From positions 77,029,367 to 77,093,366 of the forward strand of contig CM056580.1 of NCBI GenBank assembly GCA_029721435.1: a stretch of 64,000 nucleotides of DNA, written 5' to 3'. The notes under the pieces are model-generated. The model was not told where the DNA came from. It saw only the letters and a program-made list of their open reading frames with translations, and did no database searches. The position numbers were made by a program, and so were the translations under genes. This DNA is from Gymnothorax reevesii (lineage: Eukaryota; Chordata; Actinopteri; Anguilliformes; Muraenidae). Below, piece by piece: positions 23,273 through 33,875 of this stretch; the first letter of the stretch is position 1, and every line of letters starts with the position of its first letter.

Positions 23273-25854
23273 TATACAGAAAATGTTCAAAATACCGATT
23301 CAGAAACTAACGGGTAATGCATCCCCAATGTACTCCAATGACGACCATATGCTTATCAGCGCAATGCTTCATGTGTCATGAAGAGTCTACTGTCACAAAG
23401 CAGATTGTGTTTTAACGTCGGACATCGTCCTCACTCTCAAGATGCGTTTCCACTTAATACCCTTAAAAATACGCTAAATCTAAATAGCGAATAAAAAACT
23501 GGTTATGGAAACACAGTCTGATATCACAAAATTTGCTCTCCGATCTTCAGTATTAGTCACTGAAGCCAAGGCTAATAAATGGACAACTTGACTTCTGCAG
23601 CAGACCAGCTGGTGTACTTGTAATTTTGCATATTGTGGAGCACTTATATCGTTATTGTAAGATGAGCATTTACAAATTTGCTGCATGCACAACTCAGCTG
23701 ACAGAGACAAGGTCAAATGCGTTGTCATTCTCATCGATGCATGAGCACAGCCGAGCTGTGATTGGCTGATGGCACATACAATGGAACCAGAGCCGATCTG
23801 CGATTGGCTGATGAACATAATGGTCCCAACTGACCAGCAGAAAATTTTTTTGCAGCCAGTTCAGGCACTCTGGCAACTTGGGCCATACAAAATGATGAAT
23901 AGTGGGGGGGGGACCAAGTGCTGAAAAAGTTGAAAATTGAGAAAAATACAACAAATTCATTTTAAATCGATCAAGTTATTACAAAAATTTAAGTATAAAA
24001 TTAAAGTGTCCATATATTTTATTTACAAATGTTTATAATAACAGTACCCTCTGTGGGGCCCCTGTGAATGCTGGGCCCCAAGAATTGTCCATGGCTACCC
24101 CCCTTACGGTGCCTCTGGGTAAGTGACTGATTAAGTGGAGTGCAGGTGCAGTGAGCTAAGGAGATGCGCTGGGAGGTGTGGCTACAAACAAGAGCACAAG
24201 CTAACCAATAAACAAAGAACACAGAGAGGTGCAAGTGCAAGTGTGAAAACAGAAAACGTGGCAAGTGGCAGGTTCCGAAAATGGCTGATCTAATACAAAG
24301 CAGCTAAAATAAGCAATGACGCATGGAAAAAAATAATGACATGAAAAATATGCAATAACGTTTATAAAACAGACTTAGACCCTGAGAGGACCTGCGCTAC
24401 ATTGCTTGTTGCATGCTTGAACGATATTTCCAGGTTGATGTTAAAGGGAAACTGAAACAAAAAACATATGGATGTGTAATGTTAATGACCAGTTTTATTC
24501 AGGAGCAGTACTGAAAAATGCCAAAACATTTCTATCGGGAGAAAACTGTGAGAAGTTTGCTATTTTGTTTCTGGGGGGGTTGCTATTGTCATGTTCCACG
24601 TGTCGTGTTCCAGTCATTGGCGTACCACGGCATTGAATACACTTGCAATGAGTTTTTTTTGTTGGTAATGTCTGCACTCTCCAGATTTGAGGGTAATTTC
24701 AAAACACGGGGGAGGGGGGTTTGGTGGAAGGCAAAAGAAACAGGAGGTTAGTACTAGCCGAAGGAGTGAAAAAAAAAACGTGCAGTTTCTTCGTGTGTGA
24801 AGAGTAGACCCATGTGTGCAGTGAGTTGTGCAAGCAGCTTTGCATGAGATAAGCTGTACCCTGTAATTAATTTGAAATTTAATCACAAGCTGAATGTTTA
24901 TTCTAGGTAATGTGAAAGAAGAAATGTGAATAAAAACAATGAGATTAAACTGGACTGATGAATGCGCTCAATTTTAGCGGCGCATCGTGACTTTTTTTGT
25001 TCAAAGTTAATAGACAATGTGTTATTTGCTGTTGGCTTCATTTGGAGGTTAATGTATTGAAGGAAGGAATCTATTTAAAAAAAACTCATCAGCCAGAGGA
25101 GGAGCAAAAGTATAATTTAATTGACATAACATATTGTGTTGTAAAAAAGAAGAAATAAAAAAAAACAATTTGAAAGCAGGGATCTGTCATGTCGTAAAGC
25201 ATGCTGAAGAAAGTAAATGTAATGTGAATTATGCATGCAAAAAGAAATTGCTTTTCTTTAAACAAAAAGTAGAACTTCTATAGGGAGAATCACTCTTTCT
25301 GAGAATAAAGAAAGAGAACAAACTGAAAAATAAACCATATACAAATTGAAGTCGCATAATTTGTGAAAGGTTTGACTGTGATGAATGCAGCAAGAACAGC
25401 AAAAAAAATGTATTGATCAACGATATGAAAACTGTTTGCTTAAAGGGATCGATTAAAAATTAAAAATATCTAGCCAGCAAGCATCACGTCTCATACGAAT
25501 GATCTGTGCATTTAAGTTATAAATCTAGTTAAAATGGCTGAATGATGTATTTATTTATCCAGGAGAGTTTGTCACTGTAAAGGTCAGAACTGAAATCAGT
25601 CCTGTTCACTCAGGATGCATCTCTATTTGTCTCTTATACATAGCATTCCATAGATCTCCTCTTCTTTTTCAGAAGAACGGAAAAAAACGCCTCAGTACTG
25701 AATGGGAACTTGGTATACCTGATGAGGCAAGATTGTTACCATTATGTGGAAACTTTTTTCATTGGCAACATAATTTATATCCATTAAATTGAGGATTAAA
25801 ACTGTTACGTGAGCCCTGTAATGTTAGGATTTGGCATGAAAGATGCCAGGCATG
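23273..25854. other. Unassigned 2.6 kb
   Basis: No gene is supported. A GGGGCCC-rich segment at about 24046-24117 ends in ACGGTGCCTCTG and resembles a hAT end, but no left partner was found. Two CTG(T/C)GATTGGCTGATG units recur at about 23755 and 23797. Confidence 0.45.
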
Positions 25855-26069
25855 AAATGAAAAGGAACAATGAATGTTTATTAACAAATAGAGAAAACAA
25901 CAAGGCATGAGGGCCAACAAAAAAACAACACCCAATGGGCTGATGAGGAGACTAAGGTATGCTGCACAGAGCTAATAAACTGAGAAAGAAAAATACCAAA
26001 AGGATAAACAAAACTTGGAATGCAGGACAAGGCTAGAACTCAAACAACAAGAGCACCAGGAGCTTGTAC
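25855..26069 (-). repeat. Unclassified interspersed repeat family A, copy 3
   Basis: Shares GTTTATTAACA, GACTAAGGTATGCTGC and CACCAGGAGCTTG-type blocks with the other two copies. Read on the minus strand, the TTTATTAACA block gives a possible polyadenylation signal. The element at 26070 begins in its body. Confidence 0.5.
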
Positions 26070-26293
26070 ATTATACGCCGCCGACATTTTGGTATAAATT
26101 TGACCTTTGACCTCGATGTGTGACCTTGACCTTGGAGCAACAGAGCCAACAGTCATTCGGTGTCTAGACCCTGACCCAGGTAATGTTCCTGTGGAGTTTG
26201 CAGACAAGGCAAATGTTAACAGACGAACGGACGGACGGACAGACAGATGGAGCGGATGACGCCAATATACGACCGCCTCTGGCGGTGTATAAT
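26070..26293. mobile_element. Short element with inverted ends and nuclear-receptor motifs
   Basis: The ends ATTATACGCCGCC (26070) and GGCGGTGTATAAT (ending 26293) are inverted with one mismatch. The interior carries TGACCTTTGACCT at 26101-26113, the reverse complement of a consensus DR1 site, and TGACCTTGA at 26121-26129. An ACGG/ACAG simple repeat lies at 26224-26247. The Tc1-like element follows nine bases later. No coding sequence. Confidence 0.65.
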
Positions 26294-26302
26294 AATAATA
26301 TA

Positions 26303-27460
26303 CTGAGTACAAATGAAAACGCACCGCTCACGAAATCTGGAATAGCTCCATGGATTGTGAAGTATATACGTATGATGCATTTGAGATAATGAATGATTTA
26401 AGAAGACATGTAAACATCATTCAATTTCATTCACGATAATGTTAATGCGCGAGAGAGGTTTAACTGGTGTAGGGGTCAAACAGGAAAGTCAATAACGGGT
26501 GTGACCGCCATTTGCATTGACACATGCGGTGCATCGTCGTTGCATGGAGTTGATCAGTCTCTGGATAGTGTTCTGAGGGATAGCATTCCACTCCTGAACA
26601 AGGGCAACCTCAACGATCCGTCTGAACGACACAATCGGCGTTATAACGTTCACAACGTCTTCGCCAAACACATATACGGCCATCTGCTTTCCTTAAGTGA
26701 AATCGTGACTCGTCAGAAAAGATGACACCATGCCATTGTCGTAGTCGCCCATTCTGGTGCCTGTTTGCCCACTGTAGACGCTGGTTTCGGTGACGATCCG
26801 TCAATATGGGGCCGAAATAAGGACGTCGTGCACGCAGGCCTGCAGCTCGCAGACGGTTCCGTACGGTGTTGGGGTGAATGAATCCACGTCGTCCTTGGAC
26901 TTGAGCAGCCGTTCTTGTCGCTGGTAGTGTTCGGTCTCGGACATGATCCCGTACGATCTGACGGTCCTGATGTGCCGTTGTCACACGTTGTTGACCCGGT
27001 CAAGGACGATCCCGAGTGCTCCCCGTTTGCAGAAACCTTTGATGGAGTCTTGCGATCGTTGTGTGTGCGCAGTGTAGTCGTCTGGCAATTTCCCTGGTGC
27101 TGGCGCTAATTTGAAGCATGCCTATGGCACGTTCCCGTTCAGGGACTGTAAGTCGCGGCATAGTGTCGACATTTCACAAGTGTCAGTGAAGTGAAATTTT
27201 ATTCGGATTCACATGCTTTTAAAGGCAATGCGTGCACAAATTCAGAGTGAAATTCATTTTTCCCGTGGTGTGCGTGCAAGATGTTGTATTTGTGCAAAAC
27301 ATTGCCTAGCGTTACAGTTAACTTGAAATTCTCGCATTTCTTGCACCTGGCATGTCGGGTGATGTCACTGTAGTGTTGTTGTTGTATAAAAATTATATTG
27401 AAGTTCATTTGAACTTAAATATTGACTTTTTTCAAGTGGTGCGTTTTCATTTGTACTCAG
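26303..27460 (-). mobile_element. Tc1/mariner element with intact ends
   Basis: Inverted ends CTGAGTACAAATGAAAACGC (26303) and its complement (ending 27460) are flanked by TA on both sides (26301-26302 and 27461-27462). The length of 1158 bp fits a complete small Tc1-like element. The transposase lies on the minus strand. Confidence 0.93.
26489..27160 (-). pseudogene. Tc1-like transposase, frameshifted
   Basis: The reading starts at about 27160 with a Tc1 N-terminus (MPRLTVPERERAIGML when read across the first segment). It continues through a second helix-turn-helix region with RGFIHPNTVRNRLRAAGLRA. The first catalytic block follows as GVIFSDESRFHL, where the aspartate of SDESR is the first D of the DDE triad. 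Near 26610-26690 the frame shifts, and the C-terminus with VALVQEWNAIPQNTIQRLIN and MQRRCTACVNANGGHTRY is read in another frame down to 26489. The segment with the second D (usually in HNARPH-like text) and the SPDLNPIE-type third block is largely missing, so an internal deletion of roughly 150 bp is likely. The copy cannot make active transposase. Confidence 0.88.
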
Positions 27461-27462
27461 TA

Positions 27463-28296
27463 ATAATATAGCCACAAGCGGCAATTCCGGGGTTCAAGTC
27501 AAGAAAGACCATAAGTAGTTGAAAGCTTTAACAGCAAGTGTTGCCACGAAATGTGGCCATGTCCCCCAGCAGGTGATGGAAATCGACTGGGGTCGGCGTA
27601 TCACAAACTAACACATTGAAGGCAAAGATGAATAAAATCGGTGAAAGCGTTCTCCAGATTTCGCGTTCACAGCAAACGGGGCGTACTGGAGGGACGGCCG
27701 GACGGATTAAATGATGGAGCTGAATACTATGTCCCCCGGCCGTAATACACCTTGACACCAAAGATGAATGGAATTGAATGAACCGTTCTTGAGATATCAT
27801 GTTGACAAGGTATGCGAAGTGGTCAAATGGTCTTACTCAACTAGTTTATTGGATGATTGCTAATCAGGCAAAGGGGTGGTTTCTGCCTCACCAAACTGAC
27901 ATCCACTGCACGTCACTGATGATGTTCACAACAAACAAGTCGATCGGGCAAAATCCCTAGGAGGAGTTTGTTTTAAAATTCGAATCAAAATGGCCGACTT
28001 CCGATTGGGTGTAGGGTGTGGTTATAAAGAAATTTTTTGTATGTCTGGGTATGATACATGTGTGTACCGAATTTCTTTTGTCTATGAGAAAGTAACCAAA
28101 TTTCACTATGGGAATTTTGAAACGTGTTTAGGGGGCGCTATTTTGGCATTTTGCGTCGACCATGAACGAGCACCCAAAAATATCAAATTTCAGATCCGGC
28201 TGGACAAATGTGGAAAGTTAGACGCGTTTTCACAATTGGGAAAAGGGCGAAATTGGCCTTTAAAATATCGGAAGAATAATAATAAAAATAATACTA
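27463..28296. other. Probable non-autonomous element body, unclassified
   Basis: The text resumes the AATAATATAG context broken by the Tc1-like insertion. It includes a segment starting near 27975 with AAAATGGCCGACTTCCGATT. A 142-codon open frame (27990-28418) covers this and the tandem repeat; it has no domain signature and looks like repeat sequence, not a gene. Confidence 0.45.
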
Positions 28297-28440
28297 ATAA
28301 ACAGCGCGATTTCAATTGGGCCTTCGCAGACGACTTGCAGTCGACTTGGGTCCTAATAAACAGCATGATTTCAATACGGTCCTCCGCAGACGACTTGCAG
28401 TCGTCGCTCAGGCCCTAATAATAATAATAAACAGCAAGAT
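28297..28440 (+). repeat. Tandem repeat of about 60-70 bp, two and a part units
   Basis: The unit runs from AATAAACAGC(G/A)(C/T)GATTTCAAT through GCAGACGACTTGCAGTCG to a GGTCCTAAT-like end. It starts near 28297, 28356 and 28427, with AAT expansions before the last. Confidence 0.8.
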
Positions 28441-28627
28441 TTCTTGAACCCCTACCTAGAAACTTGGATGCAGGTAAGTGAACGCTCAAGAAAACACTAT
28501 GAAAGACACATGAGGAGAAAAAGCACATGATAACAAGACATGGGAGACACTATGGAAACGTGGACTCTGACAAAGACCAAGCAATTAGACAATGGCAAGC
28601 TCATCAAGAGAAATGATCGTGATCAGC
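28441..28627. other. Unassigned sequence
   Basis: Purine-rich text resembling family A (GGAAACGTGGACTCTGAC) but too short to assign. Confidence 0.35.
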
Positions 28628-29450
28628 AATTTAGAAAGAGAGAATAAAGTCACACCTGGAGGAAAGGATACACACGCATGCGAAGTGAGACCGCACCACG
28701 TCCATGGGGAGCTCGAAGGCGATTCTCCATAATTAAAGGACTACTCACGCCTTGCGGGTGTAGGGAGGAACCGAAGACGATTCTCCTCGAATGGAAAGTC
28801 TCTCTTTGCTCTAAGCCCCAACCACGTCTTTGATCCAGGCAGCATGGCCATAAACACCCTGGAAAGGGGATCGAATCCGGTTTTTGGGCCTCCACCATTT
28901 GGAGGATTTAATAAAGCGATTTAGCTGAGAGAGGAGATTAGGCTGATTACCTGAGTAGATCCTGACCAATTTTCAGGAGTTTCCCCAAATGTAATGTACC
29001 ATAATTTCAATGGTAATGAAACATACTCCATTCAACTCCTTGGATTCCCCTGAGAATAACAAGACTAAACATGAGAGGAATATGTACGAATATGATGCAG
29101 TTGTCATGAAAAAGCCTAAAGATGAATTATTATGTAGTTTAATTAATTGGGTTATAAGTATATGTGATATATAAGTGATTTCTTCACAGGATATTGCACA
29201 TATAAACATATTATGAAGTTCCCAGAGATTTAGATTATTTTAAACAGATTAATATATCTGGACTTTAACTTAAGAGAAAGGGCAGTAATATGATTCCCAA
29301 AGGGCATTGTGGCAGTCAGGGCTTTGCCACTACCCCCCAGAGTAAAACCAGGGATACCCCCCACAGGCAGGCTGCAGGAACATCCTAGGGGGAAGGTCAT
29401 AAAAGTTTTACAGCTATTTGGCCTGGCTCTGGATCGAGCTTATCAGCCAT
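28628..29450. repeat. Dispersed repeat family B, copy 1
   Basis: Matches the reverse complement of 52557-53395 almost throughout. The most conserved block is 28920-29260, including CAATTTTCAGGAGTTTCC and ATGATGCAGTTGTCATGAAA. Left of 28628 homology stops. It might be part of an LTR or another retroelement; no ends with target duplications were found. Confidence 0.82.
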
Positions 29451-29689
29451 TTGTTCAGATTCTACATGTAGACAGGTCGTATTTTGTTATAGCTAAAGTA
29501 AAAAATGCTTTGACGCACTCATTTTCCAATGCCGAGTGCTCAATCTCCTCTGGAAAACACGTCCGGCACGCGATCGTATGCAACAGAAATGAAACTAGTG
29601 CAGCAGGTGAAACGCTGCACTCCACCTCGCTCACGTTACATGTCGCGTCTGTTCCCAGTGTACATTAGGCATAAGTAATAAAAGTAATT
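29451..29689. other. Unassigned sequence
   Basis: Nothing recognised between family B and the Tc1 remnant. Confidence 0.4.
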
Positions 29690-30240
29690 GGCCCCTAAAT
29701 CGTAATAAATGGTTGTGCCACCCTCTGCGACAACTGCAATCAAACATTTACAATAACTGGCAATGAGTCTCTCACATCTCTGTGGAAGAATTATGCCCCA
29801 CTCTTCTTTGCAGAATTATTTTAATTTAATTTAACTAATTAACCCCACATTGGAGGAGTTTTGAGCTTAAGCGGCCTGTTTAAGGTCATGAACACTGCAT
29901 CTCAATAGGATTTAAGCCTAGACTTTGACAAGGCTACTCCAAAATCTTCATTTTGTTTTTTTTTAAGCCATTCAGAGGTGGACTTGCTGGTGTGTTTCAG
30001 ATCATTGTCCTGCTGCTTAACCCAAATGCGCTTGAGCTCGAGATCACAATCTGAGGGTTGAACGTTCTCCTTCAGGATTTTCTGGCTGAGAGCAGAATTC
30101 ATAGTTCCATCAATTATGACAAGTCGTCCAGGTCCTGAAGCAACAAAGCAGCCCCAAACATCACACTACCCCCACCATGTTTGACTATTCGTATGATGTT
30201 CTTTTTATGAAATGCTGTGTGTTTTATGAACCCACTGCTC
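29690..30240 (-). pseudogene. Tc1 transposase remnant
   Basis: On the minus strand the sequence encodes decayed parts of a salmonid-type Tc1 transposase. These include QQDNDLKHTSKSTSEWLKKK, which holds the second catalytic aspartate, and an upstream block with ALSQKILKENVQPS. A one-base shift separates this from the region equivalent to SPDLNPIE. Further decayed sequence extends to 29690, including an 18-bp AATTTAATTT expansion. No inverted ends are visible. The AGGTCA-rich element starts about 70 bp to the right. Confidence 0.85.
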
Positions 30241-30311
30241 TCCAAGCTCGTAAATACTAAATATGGAGGGCAGGGTAGTAACAAACAAAAAAAACATAAC
30301 GCGTTGCTGAA

Positions 30312-31472
30312 TACCCCTCGGCCCGGACAAGATTTCCTGTCTCAAGGTCACAGCGCTAAGGTCAAAGGTGAAATCCGGCAAAAACATGACCTTGCACATT
30401 CATGTGTCACAGTGAGTTACCATACCAAATTTGGTGAAGCAGCCATCAGTAGTTGCGGAGTACTGACCCGGACAAGATATACTGCCTCAAGGTCACAGCG
30501 CTAAGGTCAAAGGTCAAATCCAGCAAAAAACCTGATGTTGCACATGCATGGGTCATAGTGAGTTACAATACCATATTTGTTGAAGCTGCGATAATTATTA
30601 GCACTGACCCGGGCAAGATACTGAGTACTGACCCGGGCAAGATTTCCAAGGTGAAGGTCAAAGCACGAGGGTCAAAGGTGAAATCCTGCAAAAAAACCTG
30701 ACAGTCCACATCCATGGTATATATTGAGTTAGCATACTATATTTGGTGAAGCTGCAATTATTAATTGCCGAGTACAGACCCGGACAAAATTTCCAGGGTC
30801 AAGCTCACAGAGCTAAGGTCCAAGGTCAAATCCAGCAAGAAAACAGACGTTGCATATCCGGGGGTCATAGTGAGTAATGACACCAAATTTGGTGAAGCTG
30901 CGATCATTAGATGCTGAGTACTGGCCTGGACAATGTCACCCAGGACAAGATTTTCAGGGTCAAGGTCACAGCTCAAAGGTCAAATCCAGCAAAAAAAACA
31001 GACGTTGCATATCCATGGGTCATAGTAAGTAATGATACCAAATTTGGTGAAGCTGCGATTATTAGATGCTGAGTACTGGCCTGGACAATGTCATCCAGGA
31101 CCAGATTTTCAGGGTCAAGGTCACAGCGCAAAGGTCAAAGGTCAAATCCAGCAAATACTTGACGTAGCACATCTATGAGTCATATTGAGTTTTATACCAA
31201 ATTTGGTGAAGCTGCAATAATTAGTTGCCAAGTACTGACCCGAACAAGATTTCCAGGGTCAAGGTCACAGCGCTACGGTCAAAGGTCAAATCCAGCAAAA
31301 AACCTGACGTTGCACATCTATGGGTCACAGTGAATTACCATACCAAACTTGGTGAAGCTGCGATCATTATTTGCCGAGTACTGGCCCAGACAAAATCATA
31401 GACGGATGACGGACGACAGACGGACACGCAGATGATGACAATTCCCCTCAAGCCAGAATAAGCCGAGGGGTA
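30312..31472. mobile_element. Element of AGGTCA-rich tandem units with 11-bp inverted ends
   Basis: TACCCCTCGGC at 30312-30322 and GCCGAGGGGTA at 31462-31472 are perfect inverted ends. Between them lie about seven diverged units of roughly 150 bp. Each has a GTACTGACCCGGACAAGAT-like start, a TCAAGGTCACAGCGC block, an AAGGTCAAAGGTCAAATCC block and an ACCAAATTTGGTGAAGCTGC end. Consensus DR1 sites (AGGTCAAAGGTCA) are exact at 30504-30516 and 31132-31144. TCAAGGTCA is exact at about 30342, 30487, 30960, 31115 and 31259. The right end also has an ACGGACGACAGACGGAC stretch. No coding sequence. Confidence 0.8.
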
Positions 31473-32311
31473 AAAACCAAACAGCGATGTGTATGTCTAA
31501 ATATAAGCGGGTGAGTGCGCGGAGGGAGAAAAGAAAAAAAAACAATTTAAACATGCATTGGCACCTGACAAACCACCTCAAAGAGGCGAGGTTTACCTCG
31601 GAGAAAAGGTCGTCTTCCAAGGTGTCGATGTGCCAGCAGCGAACAGCCCGCGCGGTGAAATTCCCTCTTGATCAGTTTTCTTTTGTTAATCTTTTATTTA
31701 TATTTTTCCTTTTTTCTAAAAACAGCCCAGTGGCCAATTGTGAAACCCCAGTCCCGAAAAGTGAGTTGTGAGAATGAGAGACGAGATGGCTCAGTCGCTT
31801 CTCCCGGCGTGGTTTACAGGAGGCCAGATGGTAAACAAACAAAAAACAACCCCACTTGTTAGAGAACCACCGTGACCTACCTCCCTCTAGGCTGATCAGG
31901 CCTGAGGATTACACAAAACTCCTTCACCGGAGCTCGCCCCCAACACTGTCTTATTTATTTATTTTTTCCAATTTCTGTTGCAGCGTTTCACTGCAACCCG
32001 TCTTTCTGCCGTGATCTCAACCGTTTGAACTCCCGGCTCCCTCTCATATGATAAGGTAGCCCCACCCCTACTGAAGGAGTGTCAACTGCACATGTGCAAA
32101 CACAACAGGTGCCAGTAATCAAGCTCCAACATAAGGCTAAAAAAAGGATATGTATGTGTATGTAACATGTTAGTTTCATGCCTGATGTAATGGGACGCAC
32201 ACCTTCCAAAAAGTTTAACTTATGTCTCGTTAGTCTTCTCTGTGTTCCAGTCAGCCGCTTACCCAGCCCAGCCTACCCTTCCTGCTGCTCAGCCCCTGGT
32301 GCCCTTGTCCT
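31473..32311. other. Unassigned sequence before the minisatellite
   Basis: No gene recognised; the open frames up to about 94 codons have no motif. Confidence 0.45.
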
Positions 32312-33005
32312 CCAGAGCCCAGTGTGCCTGTCCCCTTCGTCATCTCCAGAGCCCAGTGTGCCTGTCTCCTTCGTCATCTCGAGAGCCCAGTGTGCCGGTC
32401 TCCTTCGTGATCTCCAGAGCCCAGTGTGCCTGTCTCCTTCGCCATCTCCAGAGCCCAGTGTGCCTGTCTCCTTCGTCATCTCCAGAGCCCAGTGTGCCTT
32501 CTCCTTCGCCATCTCCAGAGCCCAGTGTGCCTGTCTCCTTCGTCATCTCCAGAGCCCAGTGTGCCTGTCTCCTTCGTCATCTCCAGAGCCCAGTGTGCCT
32601 GTCTCCTTCGTCATCTCCAGAGCCCAGTGTGCCTTCTCCTTCGCCATCTCCAGAGCCCAGTGTGCCTGTCTCCTTCGCCACCTCCAGAGCCCAGTGTGCC
32701 TGTCTCCTTCGCCATCTCCAGTGCCCAGAGTGCCTGTCCCCTTCGCCGTCTCCTGAGCCCAGTGTGCCTGTCTCCTTCGCCATCTCCAGACCCCAGTGTG
32801 CCTGTCTCCTTCGCCATCTCCAGAGCCCAGTGTGCCTGTCTCCTTCGCCATCTCCAGAGCCCAGTGTGCCTGTCTCCTTTGCCATCTCCAGAGCCCAGTG
32901 TGCCTGTCTCCTTTGCCATCTCCAGAGCCCAGTGTGCCTGTCCCCTTCGCCATCTCCAGAGCCCAGTGTGCCTGTCTCCTTTGTCGTCTCCAGTCCCCAG
33001 TGTGC
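32312..33005 (+). repeat. 34-bp minisatellite, about 20 copies
   Basis: The unit is CCAGAGCCCAGTGTGCCTGT followed by CTCCTTCGTCATCT, repeated with small changes. Some units have lost one base (33 bp). Because 34 is not a multiple of three and the unit has few stops, long open frames run in all three forward frames (up to 289 codons) and on the reverse strand as well. The predicted peptides (SPEPSVPVSF and its shifts) are translations of the repeat and do not indicate a protein gene. The flanks are C-rich with related SP/VP-coding text to about 33240. Confidence 0.93.
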
Positions 33006-33808
33006 CGGCCGCCTTCGCTGGCTTCCCAGCCAACGTTCATGCCATCTTGTCTGCCCCCCTCCTGATGTTCTCTCTTACCCTTCTCCCGGCCAGCTGTGCT
33101 ATCCGAGTTAGCCATCTGCCAGCTGTGCCCACTGTCTTGTCTTGTGCCTGCCCTAGACCCTGCTTCCCAGTGTCCCCTAGCTCCAGTTCCCTAGTGTCCC
33201 CTTTCCGAGTCTGCCCCTTCCGAGTGTTTCCCTAGCTCCCCTTCCAGAGTTGTCCCGAGTGTCCCAAGTCTGCCCATTGCGGTTCAGTTTTTGGATTCCT
33301 TAGTTCTCCCCTTTCAGTGTAGTTGCATGGTGGTTATGTTGGCCTGAGTGCCCCATTTTTCCCCCCTTCTCTGGTTTTCTGTTTGTTTAATAAATTATTA
33401 TTTTTGGATCCCCGCTCCTGGCGTCTCTCCCCTTTTTGTCTCTCCCAGTTCCGAGTGTTCCGAGTTCAGTTCCGAGTTTTCCAAGTTCCCAGTGCTCCTA
33501 GTGTTTCCCTCCCGAAATCCTTAACAGGCCTGGGTGTGGCTAGTGAAACTGGACTCAAAAAATGTGGTTAATCACAGTTAATTCATGATTTAAAGGGGGG
33601 GATTTTCACGGCACTGTGAGTACCTTTTTTGTGATCAATTATTTTATTTGTTTTTCGTTATCCCCACAAGGACGAGAAGTGACATGGAATATGTAGTTAT
33701 GTTCATATCTGCATAAATAAACAACATATTAAGAGGAGTCATTCTCTCCTCACATACACCCGTGGCGACCCCCCTCCCCCCACCCCTAGATCTACAGAAA
33801 AGTCTATA
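33006..33808. other. C-rich flank with possible 3' end of a transcript
   Basis: Degenerate CCCAGTGTCCC and CCGAGT text continues after the minisatellite. TTTAATAAATTATT at about 33388 contains an AATAAA signal in the forward direction. No conserved coding domain is visible. Confidence 0.4.
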
Positions 33809-33838
33809 CATCATTATCATCATCATCATCATCATCAT
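33809..33838 (+). repeat. (ATC)n microsatellite
   Basis: About nine ATC units with one interruption. Confidence 0.92.
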
Positions 33839-33875
33839 GTTGCATATCACCACAATTATTTATCCAACCACTCCA

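Noticed and set aside
24046..24117. hAT right end (GGGGCCC-rich, ending ACGGTGCCTCTG)
   Set aside because: No left partner beginning CAGAGGCAC and no 8-bp duplication was found upstream.
27990..28418. 142-codon open frame starting MADFRLGVG
   Set aside because: It spans a tandem repeat and element sequence, and no domain is recognisable.
32242..33111. 289-codon proline/serine-rich protein gene
   Set aside because: The frame is a translation of the 34-bp minisatellite. Other frames on both strands are equally open, and there is no start context, domain or splice support.
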